Shown here: positions 46,587-54,758 of the stretch, piece after piece | How positions within the stretch are numbered: position 1 is the first letter of the stretch | Layout of the letters: every line of letters begins with the position of its first letter | Source: Candidatus Sulfotelmatobacter sp. | Lineage (GTDB): Bacteria; Vulcanimicrobiota; Vulcanimicrobiia; Vulcanimicrobiales; Vulcanimicrobiaceae | Reading direction: 5' to 3' | Length of the DNA stretch: 64,000 nt | NCBI GenBank assembly: GCA_035504415.1 | Contig: DATJRY010000012.1 | Span: forward strand, 241,028-305,027 | Notes under the pieces: generated by a model | Databases searched by the model: none | Seen by the model: the letters and a program-made list of their open reading frames with translations, nothing else | What the model was told of the DNA's origin: nothing | Translations under genes and position numbers: made by a program

Positions 46587-48484
46587 CCGGCGTCGGCATC
46601 GTCCTGGTCTTCATCGCGCTGGCGGCGCTGATGATCGCGCGCAAGCTGCCGGCGCTGGTCGCCGTGCCGCTGATGGCGCTGGCGACGGTCGCGCTGGCCG
46701 ACGCGCCGCACGCCGCCGGCATCGGACCCGATCTGGCCACCGTGCTCACGCAGGGCGCCGTCAAGCTCGCGCCGGTCTACGCGACGCTGTTCTTCGGCGC
46801 GCTGCTCAGCCGCGTCGTCCTCTCGACCGGGATCGCCGAGACGCTGGTGACCTACGCCGCCGAGTTCGGCGGCGACCGGCCGATGGTGCTGGCGCTGCTC
46901 TTGTGCCTGGTGGTCGCGGTGCTCTTCACGACCGTCACCGGCCTGGGCGCGATCATCATGATCGGGACGATCGTGCTGCCGGTGATGCTGACCGTCGGGC
47001 TGCCGCGCGCGCTCGCCGCGACGCTGTTCCTGTTGGCGTACGGCCTCGGCTACGTTCTCAACATCGCGCAGTGGCGGTTCTACAGCACGGTCTTCGGCGT
47101 CGACCGGGCGCAGTTCCAGAGCTTCGCCCTCGTGCTGGTCGTCGTGCAGGCGGTCGCGCTGCTGGCCTACGCGCTGGTGCGCGGGCGCGCGGCACGCGAC
47201 TACGCCACCAAGCTGGAGCCGGCGCCGCCGCCGCGCCGTCGCGCGCCGCCCTGGGCGCTGATCACGCCGCTCTTGCCGCTGGTGCTGCTGGCCGGGTTCG
47301 GGTTGGACGCGATCGTCGGCTTCGCGGTCGCCGCCGTGTACGGCGTGCTGGTGACGCGTCCGCGCGAAGCGATCCAGACGCTCGTCGCCGCGTGGATTCG
47401 CGGCATCGAGGACGTCGCGCCGGCGACGGTGCTGATGATCGGCATCGGGATGCTGCTGGTCGCCGCGCAGACGCCGCAAGTGCAGGCCGCGGTCGCGCCG
47501 CTGGTCGCGGCCGTCGCGCCGCGCTCGCCGCTCGGCTTCGTGATCCTGTTCGGGCTGCTCTCACCGCTCGCGCTCTACCGCGGCCCGCTCAACCCCTACG
47601 GCGTGGGGATCGGCGTCTACACGGTGCTGCTCACGCTGCACGCGCTGCCCCCGGTCGCGCTGGTCGCGGCGGTGATGTGCGTCGTGCAGGTGCAGAACGT
47701 CTGCGACCCCACCAACACGCAGAACGTCTGGGTGGCGAACTTCACCGGCATCGCCGTCGAACGGATCACGCGCCTGACGCTGCCCTGGCAAGTCGCCGTC
47801 GCGACGGTCGCGGCCGGGCTCGAAGCGCCGGTGACGGCGAACGGGACGCTGGCGGTGCTGGGAGACGGCACGCCCGACGGCGGGATCGCCGCGCACCTGA
47901 TACAGGCCGCGATCGCGCGCGGCTGGTCGGGTTATCGCGCGATCGCGATCGACGGCGATCCGTCGGCGAGCGACTGCGCCGTCAAACCCTACGCCGCCGC
48001 GCTGCGGGTGACGGTCTCGCCGCTGCTGCACGAGGGCGTCGACGTCGGCGTCGAGCTGCTCGACTGCGCGGGCTGGAGCGTCGACCAGTGGCACAACCAG
48101 GGCGACGTGCGCGACGCCGCGCTCGCCGCGCTGTTCCGCCTGCGCACGTGGATGCGCGAGCAGCCGGCCTACGCCGCGGAAGTCTTGCAGCACGGGCTCG
48201 CGTTCGATCCCGCCAAACCGGCGCCGACCTATTTCTACGTGCTCTTCAAGCCCAGCGACGGCTACCTGCGCGCGCTGGTGCGGCCCGGCGGCCCGGCCTA
48301 CCGCGCGGGGCTGCGCACGGGCGACGTCGTCGACAAGATCGACGGCAAGTTCTGGTGGGAGTACGGCACCTATCAGAGCGAGCTGCGCGCGTACGACGGC
48401 AAGCCGCACACCTTCGACGTCGAGCGCGGCCGCGTCGGCGGTCCCGCCGGCCACGTCGCGCTGGGCGAGCCGTTCCGCGGCTAG
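46556..48484 (+). CDS. Permease with C-terminal PDZ-containing soluble domain
   Basis: 642 residues. About ten membrane helices occupy residues 1-430 (GIVLVFIALAALMIARKLPALVAVPLM, TTVTGLGAIIMIGTIVLPVML, LSPLALYRGPLNPYGVGIGVYT), in the style of ion-transporter superfamily permeases (CitMHS/GntP-like). The last 210 residues are soluble and end with GGPAYRAGLRTGDVVDKIDGKFW, a PDZ-like carboxylate-binding loop. Transporter-PDZ fusions are unusual. The GTG start overlaps the GH20 gene by 31 bases. Substrate unknown; a sugar acid or amino-sugar product is only suggested by the neighbour. Confidence 0.72.
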   Translation: MERGALIGALTGVGIVLVFIALAALMIARKLPALVAVPLMALATVALADAPHAAGIGPDLATVLTQGAVKLAPVYATLFFGALLSRVVLSTGIAETLVTYAAEFGGDRPMVLALLLCLVVAVLFTTVTGLGAIIMIGTIVLPVMLTVGLPRALAATLFLLAYGLGYVLNIAQWRFYSTVFGVDRAQFQSFALVLVVVQAVALLAYALVRGRAARDYATKLEPAPPPRRRAPPWALITPLLPLVLLAGFGLDAIVGFAVAAVYGVLVTRPREAIQTLVAAWIRGIEDVAPATVLMIGIGMLLVAAQTPQVQAAVAPLVAAVAPRSPLGFVILFGLLSPLALYRGPLNPYGVGIGVYTVLLTLHALPPVALVAAVMCVVQVQNVCDPTNTQNVWVANFTGIAVERITRLTLPWQVAVATVAAGLEAPVTANGTLAVLGDGTPDGGIAAHLIQAAIARGWSGYRAIAIDGDPSASDCAVKPYAAALRVTVSPLLHEGVDVGVELLDCAGWSVDQWHNQGDVRDAALAALFRLRTWMREQPAYAAEVLQHGLAFDPAKPAPTYFYVLFKPSDGYLRALVRPGGPAYRAGLRTGDVVDKIDGKFWWEYGTYQSELRAYDGKPHTFDVERGRVGGPAGHVALGEPFRG

Positions 48485-48539
48485 GTAGCGCGCAAGATTC
48501 GCCAAGCCGCCGGCGCGGCAGTCGGACTACGATCGGCGC

Positions 48540-49052
48540 ATGACGACGCTCGTGGCGGCAATCGCCGCCGACCTCATCAGTGACACCGTGGCCGCCGCCG
48601 CGGCCGGACCGATGGCGGCGTTCGCACCGCTCGTCGGCAGCTGGGACCTTTGCTACGTCCACCATCGCGGCAGCGGCGAGCGGATCGACGGCACCGGCTA
48701 CGTGCGCTTCGGCTGGGGTCTGCAAGGCCTGGCGATCGTCGACATCTGGGCCTTCGACGGCGCCGCCGTCGTCGGGACGACGATCCGCTTCTACGATCCG
48801 AAGATCGACGGCTTCCGCTCGACCTGGATCTGTCCCGCGCGCAACGTGCTCCTCCCGTTCGTCGGACGGGTGATCGACGAACGGATCGTGCTCGACGCGA
48901 CGCTCGCCGATCCGCCCGGACGCCGCGTGCGCTGGGCGTTCGTCTCGATCGAAGCCGAGCGCTTCTCTTGGACCGGCGAGATCTCCGACGACGGCGGCAC
49001 GACCTGGCTGCGCACGCAAGAGATCGAAGGCACGCGCCGCCCGGCGGGTTGA
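48540..49052 (+). CDS. DUF1579-like (lipocalin-type) protein
   Basis: 170 residues. AAFAPLVGSWDLCYVHHRGSGERIDGTGYVRFGWGLQGLAIVDIW and GTTIRFYDPKIDGFRSTWICPARN have the beta-strand pattern of small lipocalin-like proteins that begin with a GxW motif. No catalytic site is recognised. It has no signal peptide and no obvious operon partner, being separated from the permease by 55 bases. Function unknown. Confidence 0.65.
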   Translation: MTTLVAAIAADLISDTVAAAAAGPMAAFAPLVGSWDLCYVHHRGSGERIDGTGYVRFGWGLQGLAIVDIWAFDGAAVVGTTIRFYDPKIDGFRSTWICPARNVLLPFVGRVIDERIVLDATLADPPGRRVRWAFVSIEAERFSWTGEISDDGGTTWLRTQEIEGTRRPAG

Positions 49053-49103
49053 CGCACCGCTGACGGCAGGAGCTCCGTACGCCCGGGACGGATCGCGATC
49101 GTC

Positions 49104-49661
49104 GTGATCGGCACTCGTTTTCCGCACGCTCCGGCGATCGCGCGCTGTCTGCTCGTCGCGCTCGCGTTGGGCTCGGCCACGTTCGCGCGCGCCACGGCCA
49201 TGGGCGACGTCGAGCTCGCCGTCGGCGCGACCGCACCGGCGATTCGGGAGTCCACGGCGGCCGGTCCGTTCGACAGCACGACGACCGGCCGGCCGTACGT
49301 CGTCGAGTTCTTCGCGGTCTGGTGCCCGCATTGCCAGCGCATGACCGCAGTGCTGAACGCGCTGCAGCAAGCCGACGGGACGCGCGTCGACGTCATCGCG
49401 GTTCCCGCCAGCCCGTTCGGCTTCGACCGCACCTCGGTGCTGACCGATGCCGACCTGCGCACGTTCGCGCAACGCTTCCGTACCACGTACCGGATCGGCT
49501 TCGACGGGCTCTACGACGCCGCGTTCGACTACGGCGTCTCGAGCTTTCCGGCCATCTACGTCGTCGGGGCCGATCGTCGCATCGTTGCGGTCGAGAACGG
49601 CGAGGTTCCGTTGACACGGCTCGAGGCCGACGTCGACCGGGCGCTCGCCGGGGGGCATTGA
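49104..49661 (+). CDS. Exported thioredoxin-fold protein (TlpA/DsbE-like)
   Basis: 185 residues. The N-terminus has a hydrophobic signal (ARCLLVALALGSATFARATA), then EFFAVWCPHCQRMTAVLNAL with a CPHC redox pair, and a cis-Pro in SSFPAIYVVGADRRI. CPHC is the DsbA-like dithiol pair within a TlpA-like frame, so it could oxidise or isomerise disulfides of exported proteins. GTG start. The next 130 bases contain the promoter and repeat array of the ABC operon. Confidence 0.82.
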   Translation: MIGTRFPHAPAIARCLLVALALGSATFARATAMGDVELAVGATAPAIRESTAAGPFDSTTTGRPYVVEFFAVWCPHCQRMTAVLNALQQADGTRVDVIAVPASPFGFDRTSVLTDADLRTFAQRFRTTYRIGFDGLYDAAFDYGVSSFPAIYVVGADRRIVAVENGEVPLTRLEADVDRALAGGH

Positions 49662-49704
49662 CCCGGGGGGCCGTCCCGCGCCGAAAAATTTCGCGGCGGA
49701 CCTC

Positions 49705-49733
49705 TTGACTTGTGCTAGTCGGATTAGTATAAC
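49705..49733 (+). promoter_or_regulatory. Near-consensus sigma-70 promoter of the ABC operon
   Basis: TTGACT (49705-49710), 17-base spacer, TATAAC (49728-49733). Rare in this GC-rich window. The -10 box lies inside the TAGT repeat array, so a repressor binding the array would block polymerase. Confidence 0.8.
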
Positions 49734-49758
49734 TAGTTCAGATAGTTCAACTAATACG
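49714..49758. repeat. Five-unit 9-bp direct repeat array with TAGT core
   Basis: TAGT occurs at 49716, 49725, 49734 and 49743, exactly nine bases apart, and a variant TAAT follows at 49752. Units read GCTAGTCGG, ATTAGTATA, ACTAGTTCA, GATAGTTCA, ACTAATACG. The ends ATTAGT and ACTAAT are also inverted. It overlaps the -10 element and probably binds the GntR/YtrA-type regulator encoded at 49913. Confidence 0.75.
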
Positions 49759-49790
49759 ACTCACACGAACGCAAGCGCAGGAGAGACATC

Positions 49791-49907
49791 ATGGACAGCA
49801 CCCGCCCGGTCCGCCGCCCCGCCCCCAGCCCGATCCCCGTCGGTCCGACCCTGATCCGCACGCCGCGCGACGGCTCGCTCTTCCGCGGCTGGGGCGTCAC
49901 GCTGTAA
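49791..49907 (+). CDS. 38-residue Pro/Arg-rich leader ORF
   Basis: ATG preceded by GGAG at seven bases (GCAGGAGAGACATC). The product starts MDSTRPVRRPAPSPIPVG and ends RGWGVTL, and its TAA is five bases before the TTG of the regulator gene. It is the first ORF after the strong promoter, so it is surely transcribed and likely translated. It might be a leader peptide coupling regulator translation, or a small membrane-active or exported peptide handled by the transporter. No homologue recognised. Confidence 0.55.
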   Translation: MDSTRPVRRPAPSPIPVGPTLIRTPRDGSLFRGWGVTL

Positions 49908-49912
49908 CCGTC

Positions 49913-50332
49913 TTGCCGCCCGCCTTCTTCTCGGTCGACCCGCACGGTGGCGCCCCGCTCTATGTGCAGCTCGCCGAACAAATCAAGCGAGCCATCGCGG
50001 TGGGTGCCCTTTCGCCGGGTGAGCGTCTGCCGACCGTGAAGGGGCTCGCCCTCGACCTCAAGCTCAACGCGAACACCGTGGCCCGGGTGTACCGGGACCT
50101 CGAGCGCGACGGCGTCATCGCCACCGCGCCCGGACGCGGCTCGTTCGTCCGCGAGGACGGTGCGCTCGGAGAGGCGCGCCGCGCCGCCAACGACGTCGCC
50201 ACCAGTGCCCTCGACGGGGCGGTGCGCGAAGCACGCGCGCTGGGCCTCACCCAGGATGAACTCCGCTCCATCGTCGACGCGTCCGTGACGCGCTGGTATC
50301 CCGAAGATCGCACCAAGGAGGAAGAAGCATGA
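49913..50332 (+). CDS. GntR-family regulator, YtrA subfamily
   Basis: 139 residues. FFSVDPHGGAPLYVQLAEQIKRAIAVGALSPGERLPTVKGLALDLKLNANTVARVYRDLERDGVI is the GntR winged helix-turn-helix, followed by the wing GRGSFV and only a short helical tail, as in the YtrA subfamily, which controls ABC exporter operons by autorepression. TTG start just after the 38-residue ORF; stop overlaps the ATPase ATG (ATGA). The TAGT array upstream is the likely operator. Confidence 0.92.
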   Translation: MPPAFFSVDPHGGAPLYVQLAEQIKRAIAVGALSPGERLPTVKGLALDLKLNANTVARVYRDLERDGVIATAPGRGSFVREDGALGEARRAANDVATSALDGAVREARALGLTQDELRSIVDASVTRWYPEDRTKEEEA

Positions 50333-51198
50333 TCGCCGTTCGCGGTCTCACCAAACGCTACGGCGGCGTGCTCGCGGCCGACGACGTCTCGCTCGACGTG
50401 CCGGCCGGCTCGGTCTGCGGGCTGCTCGGACGCAACGGCGCCGGCAAGACGACGACGTTCCGCTGCCTGCTGGGCTTCACCACGCCGGATTCCGGTGAGG
50501 TGCGCCTGGACGGCAAGCCGTTGACGCCGCACACCTTCGAGCACCTCGGCTACGTCCCGGAGCGCCCCGCGCTCTACGGTTGGCTGACGGTCGCGCAGCA
50601 TCTCGAATTCGCGCGCCGGACGCAGCCGCGCTACGACGCCGCGTTCGCTTCGGAGCTGCTGGCGACGTTCCGCCTCGATCCCAAGAAGAAGGCGAAGAAG
50701 CTCTCCAAAGGCCAGCAGACGGCGCTCTCGCTGATCGTCGCGCTCTCGACGCGGCCGAACATCCTGATTCTCGACGAGCCGGCCAGCGGTCTCGATCCGG
50801 TCATGCAGCGCGTCGTGCTCGACCTGTTCGTCGACGCGGCGACGTCCGGCGCCGCGATCCTGCTCTCCTCGCACCAGATCGGACAGGTCGACCGCGCCGC
50901 CGATCGCATCGCCATCATGCGCGACGGCAAGATCGTCGTCGCCGGCGAGCTCGACGATCTGCGCGAAGCCTCGCGCGTCGTCGAAGCGACCTTCGACGGT
51001 ACGCCGCCCGACTTGAGCGCGTTGGGCGAGATGAAAGTCGAGCGCGCCGGCACCAGCGTGCGACTGCACGCGAACGGCCGCGCCGATTCGGTCGCCGCAC
51101 GGCTGGGTGCGCTGGGCGCCGTCAGCGTGCGCGTGCTCGATCGCTCCCTCGAAGATTTGTTCCTCGACGCCGTCGACGACGGAGGACTCCACGAATGA
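50329..51198 (+). CDS. ABC transporter ATP-binding protein
   Basis: 289 residues. Walker A GRNGAGKT (34-41), signature LSKGQQTALS, Walker B ILILDEP and SSHQIGQVDRAADRIAIM with the switch His. The signature has KGQQ instead of SGGQ, as often in YtrB/CcmA-type exporters. The C-terminal domain after 210 is a short alpha/beta extension. It pairs with the permease gene (ATGA overlap) for export of an unknown compound, perhaps an antibiotic or cell-wall stress agent as in ytr-like operons. Confidence 0.93.
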   Translation: MIAVRGLTKRYGGVLAADDVSLDVPAGSVCGLLGRNGAGKTTTFRCLLGFTTPDSGEVRLDGKPLTPHTFEHLGYVPERPALYGWLTVAQHLEFARRTQPRYDAAFASELLATFRLDPKKKAKKLSKGQQTALSLIVALSTRPNILILDEPASGLDPVMQRVVLDLFVDAATSGAAILLSSHQIGQVDRAADRIAIMRDGKIVVAGELDDLREASRVVEATFDGTPPDLSALGEMKVERAGTSVRLHANGRADSVAARLGALGAVSVRVLDRSLEDLFLDAVDDGGLHE

Positions 51199-51941
51199 CC
51201 TACGTTGAAGTGCTGCGCGCGCGCCGCCTGTTGTTCTGGATCGCGGCCATCGTCGCGCTGCAGGTCGTGCTGGCCGTTTGGAGCCTGCTGAGCAGTCACG
51301 GTCACGTCGATCGCCCGAGCGCGATCCCGATGACGTGGCTGCTCGCGATCGGCGGCATCGGACCGCTGATCGCTGCGTCCTTCCTGGGCGGCAACATCAG
51401 CGCCGAAGGCACCACGCTCGCGATCCTCTGGACCCGCCCGGCGACACGCACCGCCATCGCCTGGCGCTACTTCGCGGTCGACGCCGTGGCGATGCTGTTG
51501 GCGTACTTGATCGTGCTGGCGGGCGAAGTACTCATCGCCGCCTTCGTCGGCGTGGCGAACCGGCTCTGGTTCGATAGCGGCTCGGCCGGAACGATCGCGA
51601 TCGTCCTGTCGGGATCGTTCATGCTCTACGCGTACATTCGGCTCGGGTCGGCACGCTTGACGGGACGCGGCGGCGTGCTCGCCGGCGCGATCTGGGCCGC
51701 GATGTTCCTCGTCCCCGGACTGGCGCATCTGCCGCTGCCCGCCCCGTTCCATCTGCCGCTGGTCGGGCTCGAGTACGTGAGCCCGTTGACGTGGATCGGC
51801 AGCCTGGGCGGCTCGGAACACCACAACGCCGACGCGAGCGTCGTCGGCCTCTCGGTCGGTTGGCGCGCCCTCGTCGCCGCCGTCATCGCCATCGTCGCAC
51901 TCGTCGCGTCCGTCCAGCTCTGGGTGACGCGGGAGGCCTGA
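51195..51941 (+). CDS. ABC-2-type permease
   Basis: 248 residues with six hydrophobic segments (LFWIAAIVALQVVLAVWSLL, MTWLLAIGGIGPLIAASFLGG, YFAVDAVAMLLAYLIVLAGEVLIAAFVG, GTIAIVLSGSFMLYAYI, VLAGAIWAAMFLVPGLA, LVAAVIAIVALVASVQLWV). GGNISAEGTTLAILWTRPATR resembles the ABC-2 signature region. It forms the membrane half of the exporter. Directly followed by a 57-residue ORF. Confidence 0.88.
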   Translation: MTYVEVLRARRLLFWIAAIVALQVVLAVWSLLSSHGHVDRPSAIPMTWLLAIGGIGPLIAASFLGGNISAEGTTLAILWTRPATRTAIAWRYFAVDAVAMLLAYLIVLAGEVLIAAFVGVANRLWFDSGSAGTIAIVLSGSFMLYAYIRLGSARLTGRGGVLAGAIWAAMFLVPGLAHLPLPAPFHLPLVGLEYVSPLTWIGSLGGSEHHNADASVVGLSVGWRALVAAVIAIVALVASVQLWVTREA

Positions 51942-51943
51942 AC

Positions 51944-52117
51944 ATGACCCTGCTGGCAACGCATTTCTCCCTGGTCATCGGTGCGTGGCGGCTGCGCGTG
52001 CGCATCGACCTGGACCAACCGCGCGAGAGCGAGCTCGCCGACGCGCCGGCGCCCGCCCCGGCCCCGACCGCGGCGCCGGCCTACATGCTGCACCCCGACT
52101 GGCCGGCGCCGCGATAG
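51944..52117 (+). CDS. 57-residue ORF ending the ABC operon
   Basis: ATG with GGAGG eight bases upstream, two bases after the permease stop. MTLLATHFSLVIGAWRLRVRIDL is followed by an Ala-Pro repeat (APAPAPAPTAAPAY) and HPDWPAPR. The operon thus starts and ends with small Pro-rich peptides. Function unknown; it could be a small accessory subunit or an exported substrate. Confidence 0.55.
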   Translation: MTLLATHFSLVIGAWRLRVRIDLDQPRESELADAPAPAPAPTAAPAYMLHPDWPAPR

Positions 52118-52148
52118 AGGATCGCGCCGGCGTGGCGAAGTGAGCGCC

Positions 52149-53537
52149 ATGCTCGCACCCCACGCCGACGCCCTCATCGCGCACGTCAAAGCCAACCACG
52201 ATCGCTACCTCGACGAGCTGCGCGAGTGGATCGCGATCCCCTCGATCTCCGCGCAGCCCGACCGGGCCGCCGACGTGCGGCGTTCCGCCGAGCATGCCGT
52301 CGCGCGGATGCGCGCGGCCGGGCTCCCGGTCGCCGAGGTGCTCGAAACCGGCGGCCATCCGGTCGCGTACGGCGAGTGGCTCGGCGCACCGGGCGCGCCG
52401 ACGATCCTGATCTACGGCCACCACGACGTGCAGCCGGTCGACCCGCTCGACTTGTGGATCTCGCCGCCGTTCGACGCGCAGGTGCGCGACGACAAGATCT
52501 TCGGCCGCGGTGCCGTCGACGACAAGGGGCAAAACCTCATGCACCTGGCCGCGATCGAAGCGCACCTGCGCCTCAACGGCCGGCTGCCGCTCAACGTCAA
52601 GATCGTCATCGAAGGCGAAGAAGAGATCGGTTCGCCGAACTTCGAGTCGTTCTTGGCCCGCGAGCGCGAGCGGCTGGCGTGCGACGTCGTCGTCGTCTCC
52701 GACACCGCGGTGTTCGCCGAAGACGTGCCGTCGCTGACGACCTCGCTGCGCGGGATGGTGTTCTGGGAGATCACCGTGCACGGTCCCACCAGCGACCTGC
52801 ACTCGGGTTACTACGGTGGGGTCGTGAAGAACCCGCTCGAGGCGCTGGCGCAGATCCTCGTCGCGCTCAAGGACGGACACGGCCGCGTCACGGTGCCGGG
52901 CTTCTACGACGACGTGCGCGAGCTGGCGCCGTACGAGCGCGCCGAGATCGCCGCGCTGCCGTTCGATCCGGGCAAAGAGGCGAACGCGCTCGGCGTCCCC
53001 GAGCTGGCCGGCGAGAACGCGCGCCTGCCGCTCGAGCGGATGTGGTTCCGGCCGACGCTCGAGGTCAACGGGATGTACGGCGGCTATCAGGGCGCCGGCT
53101 CGAAGACGATCATCCCCTCGTTCGCGCGCGCCAAGCTGTCGGCGCGGCTGGTCTCACATCAGGACCCCGAAGCGATCAAGCACGCGGTCTCGACCTTCGT
53201 CCAGCGGGTGGCGCCGAAGGGCGTGCGCGTCGAGGTCGAAGCGCACGGCGACACGCGCGCCGTCGAAACCTCGCGCGACCATCCGGCGGTGCTGGCGGCC
53301 GCGCGCGCGATGGAGCGCGGCTTCGGCAAGCCGCCGGTCTTCATCGGCACGGGCGGCACGATCGGCCCGGTCTCGTCCTTCGACCGCATCCTGCACCTGC
53401 CGCAGGTGCTGATCGGCGTCGGCCTCCCCGACGACGCCATCCACGCGCCCAACGAGAAGTTCGATCTGCACCAATTCTTCGGCGGCATCGAGACGATGAC
53501 GTACCTCTACGACGAGCTGGCGGCCGCGCTGGCATGA
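52149..53537 (+). CDS. M20 family dipeptidase (carnosinase/CNDP-like)
   Basis: 462 residues. Two-zinc peptidase: GHHDVQPVDP (metal His and Asp), GRGAVDDKGQ (bridging Asp), EGEEEIGS (catalytic Glu pair), TGGTIGPV, with the dimerisation lid in the middle (MVFWEITVHGPTSDLHSGYYGG). Hydrolyses dipeptides or similar amides in the cytoplasm. ATG at 52149; GTG at 52140 is an alternative. Confidence 0.92.
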   Translation: MLAPHADALIAHVKANHDRYLDELREWIAIPSISAQPDRAADVRRSAEHAVARMRAAGLPVAEVLETGGHPVAYGEWLGAPGAPTILIYGHHDVQPVDPLDLWISPPFDAQVRDDKIFGRGAVDDKGQNLMHLAAIEAHLRLNGRLPLNVKIVIEGEEEIGSPNFESFLARERERLACDVVVVSDTAVFAEDVPSLTTSLRGMVFWEITVHGPTSDLHSGYYGGVVKNPLEALAQILVALKDGHGRVTVPGFYDDVRELAPYERAEIAALPFDPGKEANALGVPELAGENARLPLERMWFRPTLEVNGMYGGYQGAGSKTIIPSFARAKLSARLVSHQDPEAIKHAVSTFVQRVAPKGVRVEVEAHGDTRAVETSRDHPAVLAAARAMERGFGKPPVFIGTGGTIGPVSSFDRILHLPQVLIGVGLPDDAIHAPNEKFDLHQFFGGIETMTYLYDELAAALA

Positions 53538-53577
53538 GTGAATCCGGGCGCGGCTGGGCCGGGTCGTGGGGCTCGCT

Positions 53578-54012
53578 ATGGCGATGAACGTACGACCGAA
53601 GATCTTCTACACGGCCAAGGGACACGTCGTCGGGGGCCGGGACGGCGAAGGACGCAGCGACGACGGCAAGCTCAGCGTCACGCTGCGCAAGCCCGGCGAG
53701 ATGGGCGGCACCGGCGAGGGGACCAATCCCGAACAATTGTTCGCGGTCGGCTACGCGGCGTGCTTCATGGGCGCGCTGGGGCTGGTCGCGGGCAAGGCCG
53801 GCGTCGAGCTGCCCAAGGACGCCTCGATCGACTCCGAAGTCGGCCTTCTGCAGAAGCCGGACGGCGCGCTCAACATTCAGGTCGCGCTGCACGTCACGCT
53901 GCCGGGCATCCCGCACGACCAGGCGCAGCACTTGGTCGAAGAGGCGCACAAGGTGTGCCCCTACTCGAACGCGACGCGTGGGAACATCCCGGTCGAACTG
54001 ACCGTCGGGTGA
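53578..54012 (+). CDS. ohr: Organic hydroperoxide resistance protein (OsmC/Ohr)
   Basis: 144 residues. FYTAKGHVVGGRDGEGRSDDGKLSVTL, NPEQLFAVGYAACFMGAL with the peroxidatic Cys, and VCPYSNATRGNIPVEL with the resolving Cys are the Ohr signature. Reduces organic hydroperoxides with lipoylated proteins as donor. No OhrR regulator is adjacent. The ATG at 53578 (MNVRPKIFYTAKG) is picked over an upstream ATG at 53572. Stop overlaps the methyltransferase GTG. Confidence 0.92.
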   Translation: MAMNVRPKIFYTAKGHVVGGRDGEGRSDDGKLSVTLRKPGEMGGTGEGTNPEQLFAVGYAACFMGALGLVAGKAGVELPKDASIDSEVGLLQKPDGALNIQVALHVTLPGIPHDQAQHLVEEAHKVCPYSNATRGNIPVELTVG

Positions 54013-54758
54013 ACCCGACCGGCCGCTTCAGCGACCGCGCGCGCGATTACGTCGCCGCGCGGCCGTCGTATCCGGACGCCGCGATCGATGCGCTCTTCGA
54101 CGGTCTCGGTGACGCGGCCGACGTCGCGGTCGCCGATCTCGGCGCCGGGACGGGCATCTCGACGCGGCTGCTGGCGCAGCGCGGCGCGGTCGTCTACGCG
54201 GTCGAGCCGAACGCGGCGATGCGCGCCGCCGCGGCGCCGGCCCCGCGGATCGAATGGGTCGACGGCACCGCGGAGCACACCGGACTCGAAGAAGCCTCGA
54301 TCGACCTGGTGACGATCTTCCAGGCCTTCCACTGGTTCGACCACGAGGAAGCGCTGCGCGAGATCACGCGCATCCTGCGGCCGGCGGGTCGCGCCGCGCT
54401 GGTCTACAACGAGCGCGACGAGTCCGACGCGTTCACCGCCGATTACGGCGCCACGATTCGCCGCCACGCGACCGACGACACCGAGCGGCGCCGCGAGCGC
54501 GCGCGGGCCGCGTTCGGCTCCTACCGCGCGTGGCACGCGTATCGCGAGCTGGCCTTCCGCAACGCGCAGGAGTTCGATCTCGACGGCCTGCTGGCGCGGG
54601 CGCGCAGCAGCTCGTACCTGCCCAAGGAAGGCGCCGCCGGCGAGGCGCTCGCGAACGACCTGCGCAGCGTGTTCGCGGCCTACGAACGCGACGGTACGGT
54701 GACGATGCGGTTGGCGACGTTCGTGGACGTCGCGGAGACCGGCGCCGACGGCGGATGA
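54009..54758 (+). CDS. SAM-dependent methyltransferase
   Basis: 249 residues. Class I fold: FSDRARDYVAARPSYPDAAIDALF, motif I ADLGAGTGISTRLLAQRG, acidic loop VEPNAAMR, and FQAFHWFDHEEALREITRILRPAG (motifs post I to III). The FHWFD motif marks the group of trans-aconitate/ubiquinone-like small-molecule methyltransferases; substrate unknown. GTG start overlaps ohr (GTGA) and the stop overlaps the next ATG (ATGA). Confidence 0.88.
   Translation: MNPTGRFSDRARDYVAARPSYPDAAIDALFDGLGDAADVAVADLGAGTGISTRLLAQRGAVVYAVEPNAAMRAAAAPAPRIEWVDGTAEHTGLEEASIDLVTIFQAFHWFDHEEALREITRILRPAGRAALVYNERDESDAFTADYGATIRRHATDDTERRRERARAAFGSYRAWHAYRELAFRNAQEFDLDGLLARARSSSYLPKEGAAGEALANDLRSVFAAYERDGTVTMRLATFVDVAETGADGG

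Noticed and set aside
49714..49758. TAGT array considered as an attachment site or transposon end
   Set aside because: No recombinase nearby and the array sits exactly on the promoter of a regulator gene, so an operator is the simpler reading.
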